A DNA stretch of 45,121 nt from Thermodesulfovibrio sp. Its GTDB lineage: Bacteria > Nitrospirota > Thermodesulfovibrionia > Thermodesulfovibrionales > Thermodesulfovibrionaceae. The position numbers and the translations under genes are program-made. The notes under the pieces are model-generated. The model saw only the letters and a program-made list of their open reading frames with translations, did no database searches and was not told the origin of the DNA. Below are positions 35,628-44,640 of the stretch, piece after piece; positions within the stretch are counted from its first letter, which is position 1; each line of letters starts with the position of its first letter. The stretch covers positions 1-45,121 of the forward strand of contig JANXBK010000011.1 in NCBI GenBank assembly GCA_025057595.1, read 5' to 3'.

Positions 35628-37283
35628 TTAAAAAAGTTGTCTTTGCTTAGGTTTGCATTTTTGCTGGCTTGATTTTTTAAAGTAAAGATACTCTTTTGGA
35701 ATCTGAGTAATAAAAGATGAAGAAGGCAAAGAAAGCCTCTTGCCATGTAGGAGCCTACTTTTTGAATAGGTAAGTATTAGCTCATCCATAGCACGAGTCA
35801 TTCCTACATAAAAAAGTCTTCTTTCCTCCTCTATGTCAACATCTTTTGCAAGACTGTAGGGAATTAATCCCTCTTCACATCCGGTAATAAACACAACCGG
35901 AAACTCTAATCCCTTTGTTCCATGAAGAGTGAGTAGACTTACAGCATTTAAGTTTTCAGGAAACAGATCATAAGAAGTAAGTGTTATTAGCTCATCGATG
36001 ACTCCTTTTATTCTCTCAACTAAAACACCTTTTTCATATGTTTTTACAATATTTTCAACTATGTAAGCCTCCTTGTCATTTAAGCTTTCAAAAAATCCAT
36101 AGTTTCTTAAAAGTGCTAGCAAGGAAATCTCTTTAAATAGATGGGGTTTTATGCTGTCTTCATAAACTACTCTTGATAAACTGTCAACCAAACTTCTTAT
36201 TCTGCCCTCCTCTTTAGGAAGAGTTTTAAAGGGTATTCCTGCTTCAGTCAAAAACTCTTTGAATAACTCAAGCTGTGAGTTTGTTCTTGCCAAAATAGCA
36301 AAACTTGAAAAACTATAGTTACTTTCTTCTTTATTTTGATAAAGCTCAGTAAAATCAATGATTCCAACTCTTTTTTTTATCTCCCTTACGACTATTTTTG
36401 CTTCCTCATACTCATCAGAGGCTTCTATAACATAAATTGGATGAGTTTTATCTCTAATTGGTTCTATTTTTTTTGAAAATCTTTTTGTATTTAAGGTTAT
36501 AAATGCATTTGAGGCAAAAACTATATTAGCCTGACAACGATAGTTTAATCCAAGATTTATAAGAACTAAATCTTTAAAATCTTTAGGTAGATTTAGAAAC
36601 AACTCAACTTCCGAGCCTCTAAAAGAGTAAATAGCTTGATCAGGATCTCCGAATACGCAGAGCTGTCCATCTTTCTTAAGTAGTTTTTTGATAATTTCAT
36701 ATTGAATTCGGTTAGTATCTTGAAACTCATCAACTATAATATAGGAAAATAGAGGAGGAATTACTCCCTCAGTTTGAAGCTTTAAAGTTTCTAATAAAAG
36801 ATCATCAAAATCAAATAAATTAAGTTTTCTTTTTGCTTCTTCATATTTAAGATATATCCTATAGGAGTCATCCTCTAAGGGAGCTGATGTGCTTTTAAAT
36901 CTGCTTATTTTTTCAGCTGTTTTATCAGGATTTCCATCTCCTAAACTCTTCAAAATTTCTATTTGTTTTTGTCTTGTGCAGATTTGAAAATTTTTTTCGG
37001 AAAGAAAATCTCTCAAAAGCTTTATACAAAGTAGATGAAATGTTCCAATAAAAGGAAGAGTTTCTTTATTTTTTAAAACATTAAAAATCCTTTGTCTCAT
37101 CTCTGCTGCGGCTTTCTGGGTAAATGTTAAAGCTACTACCTCAGTAGAGGGAATATTTTGATGTAAAAGATTAACTATTTTAGCTGTTATTGTAAGAGTT
37201 TTTCCCGTTCCAGGTCCTGCTAAAACACAGCAACTCTTATCTATAAGTTCAGATGCCAATTTTTGATTTTTATTTAACTCCAT
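35628..37283 (-). CDS. Compact UvrD/Rep-family DNA helicase
   Basis: This superfamily 1A 3'-5' helicase has the standard motif set: AGPGTGKT (I), ALTFTQKAAAEMRQR (Ia), IIVDEFQDTN (II), FGDPDQAIYSFRGS (III), LNYRC (IV), LTLHGTKGLEFPVVFI (V) and RRLFYVGMTRAMDELIL (VI). At 551 residues it is shorter than UvrD (about 720), mainly through reduced accessory domains. It starts 1 base after the stop of the endonuclease Q-like gene, and the two probably cooperate in repair of deaminated bases. Confidence 0.93.
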   Translation of the reverse strand: MELNKNQKLASELIDKSCCVLAGPGTGKTLTITAKIVNLLHQNIPSTEVVALTFTQKAAAEMRQRIFNVLKNKETLPFIGTFHLLCIKLLRDFLSEKNFQICTRQKQIEILKSLGDGNPDKTAEKISRFKSTSAPLEDDSYRIYLKYEEAKRKLNLFDFDDLLLETLKLQTEGVIPPLFSYIIVDEFQDTNRIQYEIIKKLLKKDGQLCVFGDPDQAIYSFRGSEVELFLNLPKDFKDLVLINLGLNYRCQANIVFASNAFITLNTKRFSKKIEPIRDKTHPIYVIEASDEYEEAKIVVREIKKRVGIIDFTELYQNKEESNYSFSSFAILARTNSQLELFKEFLTEAGIPFKTLPKEEGRIRSLVDSLSRVVYEDSIKPHLFKEISLLALLRNYGFFESLNDKEAYIVENIVKTYEKGVLVERIKGVIDELITLTSYDLFPENLNAVSLLTLHGTKGLEFPVVFITGCEEGLIPYSLAKDVDIEEERRLFYVGMTRAMDELILTYSKSRLLHGKRLSLPSSSFITQIPKEYLYFKKSSQQKCKPKQRQLF

Positions 37284-37284
37284 A

Positions 37285-38544
37285 CTAAAAAAGATATCCC
37301 TGCCCTTTTATTTCCTGTATTTTTTGCCCAAAAATTTTTATTGTGCCGTACTGTCCATCATATCCTGGCTCAACGAAAACTTTACCCTCTCTCATTCTCT
37401 CTATCGCATCTCTTAGCTTTGTATCAACCTCTTCTATCTCTTTTAAATCCTTATGCATTAAGATGCTGTATTCGCTTCCTAACTTATAAATAGTCTTCAT
37501 ATAAGAGTTTAAAGCTATCTTGCTCTGTGAAGTAGTATTATTTAGCTCTGCTATTATCTCAAGTAAGGGAACTATAGATTTGTAAGGAGGCGCATCTTTA
37601 GGGATAAAGCCTTCTTGTCTGTCAGCTAATGTTTCAACTCTGTGCATTACTCCTACTGTTACTCTCTTACCACAAACTGGACAAATATAGTTTCTTTTAA
37701 TTGTCTCCTTTGGTGAAAGCCTTACACCACAGAGTCTGTGTCCATCATAGTGATACTTACCCTCTTCAGGGAAAAACTCAACTGTACCAAGAAATCCTCT
37801 CTTAGTTTTAATTGAGTTTATAATACCCTTATAGCTTAATTCGGTATCAAAAATATTTGCTTCTCTGCCTATTTTCATTGGTGAGTGAGCATCTGAGTTG
37901 GATACAAGAGTTACATTGTCAAGAGCACTGAGTCTCCAGTTCATGGGTGGATCTGAGCTAAGCCCTGTCTCAATCGCATAGATATACTCTGTAAGCTCTT
38001 CAAAGCATTCCTGAAGACTATCAAATCCTGATTGAGAGCCAAAAACTGAAAAATGAGGAGTCCAAGCATGGGCTGGAATTATCATTGATTGAGCTGAGAT
38101 TTCAAGAATTATTTTTGTAAGCTCCTTAGCATTTAATCCAAAAATAGGTCTACCATCTGATGAAAGAGCTCCAAACTTTCCAACAATATGATTTATTTTT
38201 AATACATCTTTAACAGATGGTGTCAGCAGAAGTAGATGAATCTTTCTGATTTTTCCATTTTTCTGATATATGCAACTTATCTCAGAGGAAAGAATAAAAA
38301 AAACATCATTTCGACAGCTTTCAGGTACATCTAACTTATACTGCCTTTTTAGTTTGAGCAATCCATTTCCCTCTTCAACTAATTTTTCTTGTATCTCTCT
38401 TAACCATTCAGGATGAGTAAAATCTCCTGTTCCTATGACTTTAATCCCCTTTATTTGAGCCCACTGCTCAACAGTTTCAAGATTCATATCCTTACTTGTA
38501 GCCCTTGAAAATTTTGAGTGAATATGTAGGTCAGCATAAAACAT
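37285..38544 (-). CDS. Endonuclease Q-like PHP domain protein
   Basis: This 419-residue protein matches the EndoQ family in length and layout. EndoQ nicks DNA 5' to uracil, hypoxanthine and related damaged bases. PHP metal motifs are DLHIHSKFSRATS (residues 5-17), GTGDFTHPEW, LSSEISCIY, IPAHAWTPHFSVFG and SNSDAHSPMKIG. A zinc site CPVCGKRVTVGVMHRV follows near residue 290. The family is best known from archaea and a few bacteria. It is coupled with a helicase. A TGTTATAAT box ends 5 bases before its ATG. Confidence 0.88.
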   Translation of the reverse strand: MFYADLHIHSKFSRATSKDMNLETVEQWAQIKGIKVIGTGDFTHPEWLREIQEKLVEEGNGLLKLKRQYKLDVPESCRNDVFFILSSEISCIYQKNGKIRKIHLLLLTPSVKDVLKINHIVGKFGALSSDGRPIFGLNAKELTKIILEISAQSMIIPAHAWTPHFSVFGSQSGFDSLQECFEELTEYIYAIETGLSSDPPMNWRLSALDNVTLVSNSDAHSPMKIGREANIFDTELSYKGIINSIKTKRGFLGTVEFFPEEGKYHYDGHRLCGVRLSPKETIKRNYICPVCGKRVTVGVMHRVETLADRQEGFIPKDAPPYKSIVPLLEIIAELNNTTSQSKIALNSYMKTIYKLGSEYSILMHKDLKEIEEVDTKLRDAIERMREGKVFVEPGYDGQYGTIKIFGQKIQEIKGQGYLF

Positions 38545-38546
38545 AG

Positions 38547-39254
38547 TTAATTATAACATTTTGCAAGAGACTGCCTAATGAAATCTATAATTTGAAGATG
38601 CTCCTTTATTCCTTTTCCCTCTATCTTTATGGGTCTACCAATAAAAAAACATATTGGTTTTGTTGGATCTATTCTTCCAAAATCTTTAAATATTTTGCCC
38701 ACTGCCCAAGCATCTGTCCTAAGCGCAATTGGTATGAGTTGAACATCAGCTTTTTGAGCAAGCTTTACTCCTAAGGTGTTAAACTTATCAGGATTAAAAA
38801 TAATCTCACGAGTAGCCTGAGGAAAGACAACAACAGAGACTCCATCTTTAATTCTTTTGACTCCCTCTTGCATTACAACTTTATAGTCTTCTTTTGGATT
38901 TCTTCTTGTTACAGCAATAGGTTTAAGTGTTTTCAGAATCTCATTAAAAAAAGGATATCTGAGTAATGAGTCCTTAACAACAAAGGTTACTCTAAATTTT
39001 TCTCCTAAAACAGCTGGTAAAACAAATGTCTCAAGAGTGCTCATATGATTTGCAACAAAAACACAAGTAGAGTCAGCTTCCTTTAGGTTTTCTTTTCCTT
39101 GAATTATTATAGGACATCCCATTTGTTTAAGAAGCTCAAGTATACTTAGACCTTCATGAATTAAATCTTTGTATGTAAATTTTCCCCTTTTTGATTTAAA
39201 GAAACCTAAAGCTATTTTTTTTAGAACTTTAAGATAAAAACTTAATGAAGTCAT
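38547..39254 (-). CDS. PlsC-like lysophospholipid acyltransferase
   Basis: This 235-residue protein has the LPLAT fold pattern. The catalytic block reads [14 protein letters not shown], that is NHxxxxE where PlsC has NHxxxxD. The glycerophosphate-binding block is VVFPQATRE in place of the usual FPEGTRS. Both changes suggest a divergent subfamily, so the acceptor might not be lysophosphatidate. It overlaps queC by ATGA. Its last codons carry the -10 box of the next gene. Confidence 0.82.
   Translation of the reverse strand: MTSLSFYLKVLKKIALGFFKSKRGKFTYKDLIHEGLSILELLKQMGCPIIIQGKENLKEADSTCVFVANHMSTLETFVLPAVLGEKFRVTFVVKDSLLRYPFFNEILKTLKPIAVTRRNPKEDYKVVMQEGVKRIKDGVSVVVFPQATREIIFNPDKFNTLGVKLAQKADVQLIPIALRTDAWAVGKIFKDFGRIDPTKPICFFIGRPIKIEGKGIKEHLQIIDFIRQSLAKCYN
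38550..38558 (-). promoter_or_regulatory. Extended -10 box before the endonuclease Q-like gene
   Basis: TGTTATAAT on the minus strand encodes the last codons of the acyltransferase gene and ends 5 bases before the ATG at 38544. With no Shine-Dalgarno, it predicts a leaderless mRNA for the repair genes. Confidence 0.45.
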
Positions 39255-39919
39255 TTTAATAAAGGATCTGTCACTCCAGCCTCATTAAATCCCTTAGCTC
39301 TAATTAGACAGCTTGAACATTTAAGACATGGCTTAGGAGGCTTACCTTTTGGATCGTAACAGCTCCAGGTTAGAGAAAAATCTAGACCAAGTTCAACACC
39401 TTTTTTAATAATCTCTGCCTTTGTTAAATAAAGCAAAGGAGCTTCAATCACGAATTTAATTTTCCCCTCAGTGGCAATCTTTGTTGCAAGATTTGCCATA
39501 TTTTCAAAAGCATGTAAATACTCTGGTCGGCAGTCTGGATATCCTGAATAATCCGTTATGTTTGCACCAATAAAAATATGGGAAGCCTCTAAAACCTCAG
39601 CCCATGCAAGAGCAAAGCTTAGAAAAATAGTATTACGAGCAGGTACATAGGTTATAGGGATACCTTCTTTTATACCTTCGGGAACTTCAATATCTGATGT
39701 TAAGGCACTACCGCCTATTTTTCTCATATCAAAAGAGATTATCAGATGCTCCTTTACGCCGATATGTTTAGCTATCTTTTTAGCCGCTTCAAGCTCAACT
39801 TTATGTCTTTGCCTATAGTCAAAAGAGAGAGCATAACAGTTATATCCTAAATTTTTAGCAACAGCCATAGTTACAGAAGAGTCTATTCCTCCACTAAGTA
39901 ATACTACAGCTTTTTTCAT
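39251..39919 (-). CDS. queC: 7-cyano-7-deazaguanine synthase
   Basis: This 222-residue ATP pyrophosphatase converts 7-carboxy-7-deazaguanine to preQ0 in queuosine synthesis. The PP-loop is [14 protein letters not shown] at residues 8-21, followed by [10 protein letters not shown]-like [13 protein letters not shown], and a C-terminal zinc site [18 protein letters not shown]. It overlaps both plsY and the acyltransferase gene by ATGA. Other queuosine genes are not in the window. Confidence 0.97.
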   Translation of the reverse strand: MKKAVVLLSGGIDSSVTMAVAKNLGYNCYALSFDYRQRHKVELEAAKKIAKHIGVKEHLIISFDMRKIGGSALTSDIEVPEGIKEGIPITYVPARNTIFLSFALAWAEVLEASHIFIGANITDYSGYPDCRPEYLHAFENMANLATKIATEGKIKFVIEAPLLYLTKAEIIKKGVELGLDFSLTWSCYDPKGKPPKPCLKCSSCLIRAKGFNEAGVTDPLLK

Positions 39920-40506
39920 CTTTTTGCTCCAAATCTTAACTCTTCTCCTCTGATTAATCTCTTTATGTTCTGGATGTGTTTTATATAAATCAATATAAGT
40001 AGCACTAAACTGAAATGTAAAATTTCCTTAGGATAACTTAACATATAAAGATTTAAGGGAATTAGAGAAAAAGACAGAAGAGCACTCAGAGAGGAAACTT
40101 TCGAAATTTTAAAGGTTAAAATCCATATAAAAATAGTAATTAAGGCAATCAAAGGTGCAAATGCCAGCATAACTCCTATTGATGTTGCCACACCCTTTCC
40201 ACCTTTAAATTTTAAAAAAGGAGTAAAACAATGACCAATAATGGCTGCTAATCCAGTAGCAGCAACTAAGTAGAGATTTTCTCCATAAGGAGTAAACTTT
40301 ACTAAAAATACAGGTAAGAATCCTTTAAACATGTCAAGTGTTAAAGTCAGTAAAGCCTCCTTTTTACCTAAAACTCTCATAACATTTGTTGTTCCTATGT
40401 TTCCGCTACCTAATTTTCTTAAATCAACTCCTTTTGTTTTACCTATAATATATCCCCATGGAATTGAACCAAAAACAAATGAAAAGATAACTAAAGGAAT
40501 AATCAT
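39916..40506 (-). CDS. plsY: Acyl-phosphate:glycerol-3-phosphate acyltransferase PlsY
   Basis: This 196-residue membrane enzyme adds the first acyl chain to glycerol-3-phosphate. Signatures are [36 protein letters not shown] and [18 protein letters not shown] chose the ATG at 40506: TGGAG lies 9 bases upstream (40516-40520), and the ATG overlaps the pgsA stop as ATGA. An upstream TTG at 40521 would lie before this ribosome site. Confidence 0.96.
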   Translation of the reverse strand: MIIPLVIFSFVFGSIPWGYIIGKTKGVDLRKLGSGNIGTTNVMRVLGKKEALLTLTLDMFKGFLPVFLVKFTPYGENLYLVAATGLAAIIGHCFTPFLKFKGGKGVATSIGVMLAFAPLIALITIFIWILTFKISKVSSLSALLSFSLIPLNLYMLSYPKEILHFSLVLLILIYIKHIQNIKRLIRGEELRFGAKR

Positions 40507-41039
40507 CTTATCTGTCTCCAAAAATAGAATAGATATTGAATTCCTGAAATCACTGCAATTATCATTGAGATATAGATTAACACTAAACCAAGATCATACA
40601 GATGTAGACCAAAAATCTCCATATCAAGAAAAAGCAAAAATATTGATGTCATCTGAATAACTGTTTTAACTTTTCCGACAGTTTCCGCTGGAATTACAAA
40701 TCCTTTTGATAAGGCATAAAATCTTAATGTAGTTACGATGAATTCTCTTAAAATTATTACAATAGCAACCCAGGCAGGAACTCTTACAAGATCTACAAGA
40801 ATTACCAAAGCTGAGATAACGAGTAGTTTATCAGCAATAGGATCTAAGATAACTCCGAGTTTAGTTATTTGACGAAACTTTCTTGCAAGATATCCATCTA
40901 AAAAATCTGTAACAGAAGCAATAAAAAAAAGTAGGGCACCTACAGAAGGATTGTGAGGAGCTTCAAATACAAAAAAGGGTATTATCAGTATTCTTGCTAT
41001 GGTTAAAGTTGTCGGAAAATTAAAGATTTTTATATTCAT
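40503..41039 (-). CDS. pgsA: CDP-diacylglycerol-glycerol-3-phosphate phosphatidyltransferase
   Basis: This 178-residue CDP-alcohol phosphotransferase makes phosphatidylglycerol phosphate. The family motif runs from TDFLDGYLAR through GVILDPIADK with all aspartates present. Four to five membrane segments are visible, and the N-terminus FNFPTTLTIARILIIP is typical. I prefer the ATG at 41039 to a TTG at 41042. It overlaps the heptose/KDO fusion gene and is coupled to plsY. Confidence 0.94.
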   Translation of the reverse strand: MNIKIFNFPTTLTIARILIIPFFVFEAPHNPSVGALLFFIASVTDFLDGYLARKFRQITKLGVILDPIADKLLVISALVILVDLVRVPAWVAIVIILREFIVTTLRFYALSKGFVIPAETVGKVKTVIQMTSIFLLFLDMEIFGLHLYDLGLVLIYISMIIAVISGIQYLFYFWRQIR

Positions 41040-42018
41040 CAATAAATCTATCTAAAACTCCCTTTGATCTAAGAATAATATCACAAAGCTCTCTCACTGC
41101 ACCTTCTCCAGCTTTTGCTTTAGTTACATAGTGAACTACCCTTTTTACTTCCTCATGAGCATCATTAGGAGCTACAGATAAACCAACTCTTCTTAGAATT
41201 GAAAGATCAATTATATCATCACCCATAGCTGCAACTTCTTCAAAATTTAATTGATATTTATCAACAATTTCATTGAAAACTTTTAATTTTTCTCTAACTC
41301 CCTGATAAACCTCGTCAATTCCAAGCTCTTTCATTCTTCTTTCAACTGCTTTTGATTGTCTTCCAGAAACAACAGCAACAGCTATTTCTGCTTTCCTTAG
41401 CATTACCAATCCATGTCCATCTCTTACATTGAAAACTTTGAACTCATTGCCCTCATGGTCAAATACAATATCGCCACGAGTTAGAACTCCGTCAATATCA
41501 AGAACCAAAAGTTTTATCTTTTTTGCCTTTTGTAAGAACTCTTCATCTAAAACCGAGGTTGAATATATATCTAAAATTTTTTTTATTATCGCTGTCGTTG
41601 AAACTCCTTCAATATAAGGAAGGCTATAAACTTCTTTGACAATATCTGAGCCAACTATGTCTTCTATCCTCCAGTCTCCTCCCTTCACTAAAACATCAGG
41701 CATAAGATATTTAATTAAGTTGTATGGTGTTTCTTCATCAAAAAAAGTTACATAATCAACAACATTAATTGATGCAACAACCTCAGCTCTTTGGTCCTCA
41801 GAAATAATAGGTCTTAAAGGTTTTATCTTTCTTATGGAGTTGTCTGTATTTAGCGCAACTATCAAAATATCTCCGAGTTTTTTAGCCTCCTTTAAATAAT
41901 TAATATGTCCTACATGAATAATATCAAAACAGCCATTTGTAAAAACTATTTTTTTCCCTTCTCTCTTTAACTTTTCCACTTGAGCCTTAAGCTCTTCAGG
42001 TTTTAGTATAGATGCCAT
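41020..42018 (-). CDS. Fusion of HldE-type heptose nucleotidyltransferase and KdsC phosphatase
   Basis: This 332-residue protein joins two LPS inner-core steps. Residues about 1-155 are a RfaE2/HldE-C nucleotidyltransferase: GKKIVFTNGCFDIIHVGHINYL with the HxGH motif, LIVALNTDNSI, and VKGGDW, forming ADP-heptose from heptose-1-phosphate. Residues about 165-320 are a KdsC-type HAD phosphatase: LLVLDIDGVLTRGD, VNVRDG-like FNVRDGHGLVML, VVSGRQSKAV and AMGDDIIDL, removing phosphate from KDO-8-phosphate. The kinase half of HldE is missing. I chose the ATG at 42018, which overlaps the Nudix gene by 23 bases; an ATG at 42057 is further inside it. Confidence 0.88.
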   Translation of the reverse strand: MASILKPEELKAQVEKLKREGKKIVFTNGCFDIIHVGHINYLKEAKKLGDILIVALNTDNSIRKIKPLRPIISEDQRAEVVASINVVDYVTFFDEETPYNLIKYLMPDVLVKGGDWRIEDIVGSDIVKEVYSLPYIEGVSTTAIIKKILDIYSTSVLDEEFLQKAKKIKLLVLDIDGVLTRGDIVFDHEGNEFKVFNVRDGHGLVMLRKAEIAVAVVSGRQSKAVERRMKELGIDEVYQGVREKLKVFNEIVDKYQLNFEEVAAMGDDIIDLSILRRVGLSVAPNDAHEEVKRVVHYVTKAKAGEGAVRELCDIILRSKGVLDRFIDEYKNL

Positions 42019-42421
42019 GTATTTTCTCAATAGCTTTTTTAAATATCTCTTTATCACTACGGTAGCTTAATCTCTCCATTACCTCTTCAGCAGAAAACCA
42101 CTTTACATCATCTATCTCCCAAGAGGGTTCTACTTCTCCTCCAACATACTCAACAAGAAAGTATTTTACAGTCTTATAGTATTTTTGCCCTTCCATAACA
42201 AACCAATAAGAAACCTCTCCTAATTTTTCAACAACTCTACCCTCTATACCCGTTTCTTCCTTGATTTCCCTTAAAGCAGCCTCTTTCTCATCTTCTCCTT
42301 CTTCAATTAAGCCCTTTGGAAAACTCCAAACGGTTTTGTCTTTTGTAGCAATAATTAAGATTTTTAGCTGATCCTTCTCACACTTATACACTACTCCACC
42401 TGCAGAAAAGACTCTTTTCAT
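41996..42421 (-). CDS. Nudix hydrolase
   Basis: This 141-residue protein has a complete Nudix box, GLIEEGEDEKEAALREIKEETGIEG, split here as GLIEEGEDEKEAAL and REIKEETGI, near residues 38-60. The N-terminus SAGGVVYKCEKDQLKILIIA and the WSFPKG before the box suggest an Ap4A/dinucleotide-type hydrolase, but the substrate cannot be fixed. It overlaps rseP by ATGA and the fusion gene at its end. Confidence 0.92.
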   Translation of the reverse strand: MKRVFSAGGVVYKCEKDQLKILIIATKDKTVWSFPKGLIEEGEDEKEAALREIKEETGIEGRVVEKLGEVSYWFVMEGQKYYKTVKYFLVEYVGGEVEPSWEIDDVKWFSAEEVMERLSYRSDKEIFKKAIEKIHGIYTKT

Positions 42422-43488
42422 GGTTTAGGCATTTTTGATGGATTCAGAATTCTGAGAATATCATTGTAGAAGGCAAGGATCATAAGAGCCACTATGAAGG
42501 CAATTCCTATTTTTTGAGAAATATAAATAAATCTTTCGCTCAAAGGTTTCCTTCTTATAGCCTCAATAAGGAAAAATAAAAGATGTCCACCATCAAGAAC
42601 TGGTATTGGTAAGAGATTAAGAATACCTAAGTTAATGCTAATTATTGCTGCAAAACTTAAGAAGTTCACAACTCCTTGCTGAGCAGTTTTCTCTGCAACT
42701 TGAAATATTAGAATCGGACCACCAATTACTTCAGTAGAGACAACTCTTTGAAAAATCTTAACAATTGTTAAATATGTAAGAGCAACAATCTCATAACACT
42801 TCTGAATTGATTTATTCAAGGCTTCAAAGAGGTTATATCTTTGAATAAAAAACTCTTCTTTAGGTTTTATTCCAATCTGTCCTACAGTGATTTTTTCCCC
42901 AAAGATATTTTTTGTCTCTTTTGGCTGAGGAGTTATATTAAGTGATAGAATTTCATTGTCTCTTTTTATAAGGAAGTTTAGAGATTTACCAGGATTTTTT
43001 TGAATTACCTCTGCCATCTCAAACCAGTTTGTAATTTTTCTATTTTCTACCTCTAAAACTACATCTCCTTTTTTAACTCCAGCAGTTGAAGCTGGTGAAG
43101 GAAGCAAGACCTCACCAATGATAGGTTTAAGAACAGGAATACCATATATATAAATACTCCAGAAGATTAAGATTGCTCCTACGATATTAAAAATTGGTCC
43201 TGCCACTACAATAATTGCTCTTTTGTAGACAGGTTGATGTCTAAAAGACCTTTCTTTTTCTAATACTTCAGTTTGAGCATCTTCACCATACATCTTAACA
43301 TACCCACCAAGAGGAACAGCACTTAAAAGATATTCAGTTTCACCTATTTTTTTACCTATTAGTTTGGGACCAAAACCTATAGAAAACTTAAGAACTCTTA
43401 CTTTACAAATTTTAGCAGCTAAGAAGTGTCCCAACTCATGAATAAATATTAAAAAACCAAGAAGAAGTATTGCATAAATAATGCTCAT
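42418..43488 (-). CDS. rseP: RseP-type site-2 protease
   Basis: This 356-residue inner-membrane zinc protease cuts anti-sigma factors or signal-peptide remnants within the membrane. HELGHFLAAK near residue 18 is the zinc site, and NLLPIPVLDGGHLLFFL near residue 290 is the second motif. One PDZ domain is visible (about 120-190, GDVVLEVENRKI), whereas E. coli RseP has two. It overlaps dxr by ATGA, the standard dxr-rseP pairing. Confidence 0.95.
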   Translation of the reverse strand: MSIIYAILLLGFLIFIHELGHFLAAKICKVRVLKFSIGFGPKLIGKKIGETEYLLSAVPLGGYVKMYGEDAQTEVLEKERSFRHQPVYKRAIIVVAGPIFNIVGAILIFWSIYIYGIPVLKPIIGEVLLPSPASTAGVKKGDVVLEVENRKITNWFEMAEVIQKNPGKSLNFLIKRDNEILSLNITPQPKETKNIFGEKITVGQIGIKPKEEFFIQRYNLFEALNKSIQKCYEIVALTYLTIVKIFQRVVSTEVIGGPILIFQVAEKTAQQGVVNFLSFAAIISINLGILNLLPIPVLDGGHLLFFLIEAIRRKPLSERFIYISQKIGIAFIVALMILAFYNDILRILNPSKMPKP

Positions 43489-44630
43489 CTATTAATTTCC
43501 TCCCAAGCTTTTTTTCGTGCCCATCTGTCAATACTTAATATCTCCTCAACAGAGGATGGCTCTTGAGGAATATGACTATCCATTACTTTTCTAATTATTT
43601 TTGATATTTCAATAAATTTTAACTTACCAGACAAAAATGCTTCAACAGCCACTTCATCTGTAGCATTCAGTACAGTTGGCATACTTCCTCCTACTTTTAA
43701 TGCTTCATAGGCAAGTTCGAGACAGGGAAAAGTTTTTGTATCTGGAAGCTCAAACTCAAGCTTCTTTAATGTGCTCCAATCAATTGAGGGCACCACATTT
43801 GGAAGTCTCTCCGGCCATGCAAGAGCTAAAGCAATAGGAGCTTTCATATCTGGAATGCTCATTTGAGCGAGATATGTTCCATCAATAAATTCAACAAGAC
43901 TGTGTACTATACTTTGAGGATGTATTAGAACTCCTATCTTTTCTGCAGGAAGATTAAAGAGAAAGTGAGCTTCAATCACTTCAAAACCTTTATTCATAAG
44001 TGTTGCTGAATCAACAGTTATTCTCTTACCCATCTTCCACTTAGGATGTTTAAGAGCTTCTGTAGGAGTTACATTTTTGAGTTCTTTAAGTTTTTTACCC
44101 CTAAATGGTCCACCTGAAGCAGTAAGCCATATATTTTTTATAAAATTAATATTCCATCCATTAAGACACTGAAAAACTGCGCTATGTTCACTATCAATAG
44201 GAATAATCTTTGATCCTCTTTTTATACTCTCGCTAAGTATAATTTGTCCTGCCATTACTAAACTTTCTTTATTAGCAAGCCCTACCAGTTTCCCGGCTTT
44301 AATAGCTTCAAATGTAGGAAGAAGACCTGCAGCTCCCACAACAGCAGAAATCACAATATCTGCTTCTTTAAGCTTTGCAACTTCACATATACCCTCTGCT
44401 CCAAATAAAATTTCTGTGGAATTCACTGATTTTTTTAACTCCTCATAAGCTTTCTTCTCATATACTGCCACATATTTTGGTTTAAACTCTTTAATCTGTC
44501 TTAAAAGCAAGGAAACATTGCTTTTTGCAGCAATGCCTACTACTTCAAATTTATCTGGAAACTGTCTTATAACCTCTAAAGTACTCTGCCCTATTGAGCC
44601 AGTGCTTCCGAGTACTACAACTTTCTTCAA
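43485..44630 (-). CDS. dxr: 1-deoxy-D-xylulose 5-phosphate reductoisomerase
   Basis: This 381-residue NADPH enzyme makes 2-C-methylerythritol 4-phosphate in the non-mevalonate isoprenoid pathway. GSTGSIGQSTLEV at residues 8-20 binds NADPH, GLANKESLVMAG and PIDSEHSAVFQ hold metal and substrate residues, and ASGGPFRG and KMGKRITVDSATLMNKG follow. It begins with TTG, preceded by GGGGGT 4 bases away. It supplies precursors for undecaprenyl carriers used by the envelope genes. Confidence 0.96.
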   Translation of the reverse strand: MKKVVVLGSTGSIGQSTLEVIRQFPDKFEVVGIAAKSNVSLLLRQIKEFKPKYVAVYEKKAYEELKKSVNSTEILFGAEGICEVAKLKEADIVISAVVGAAGLLPTFEAIKAGKLVGLANKESLVMAGQIILSESIKRGSKIIPIDSEHSAVFQCLNGWNINFIKNIWLTASGGPFRGKKLKELKNVTPTEALKHPKWKMGKRITVDSATLMNKGFEVIEAHFLFNLPAEKIGVLIHPQSIVHSLVEFIDGTYLAQMSIPDMKAPIALALAWPERLPNVVPSIDWSTLKKLEFELPDTKTFPCLELAYEALKVGGSMPTVLNATDEVAVEAFLSGKLKFIEISKIIRKVMDSHIPQEPSSVEEILSIDRWARKKAWEEINR

Positions 44631-44640
44631 AGTGACCCCC

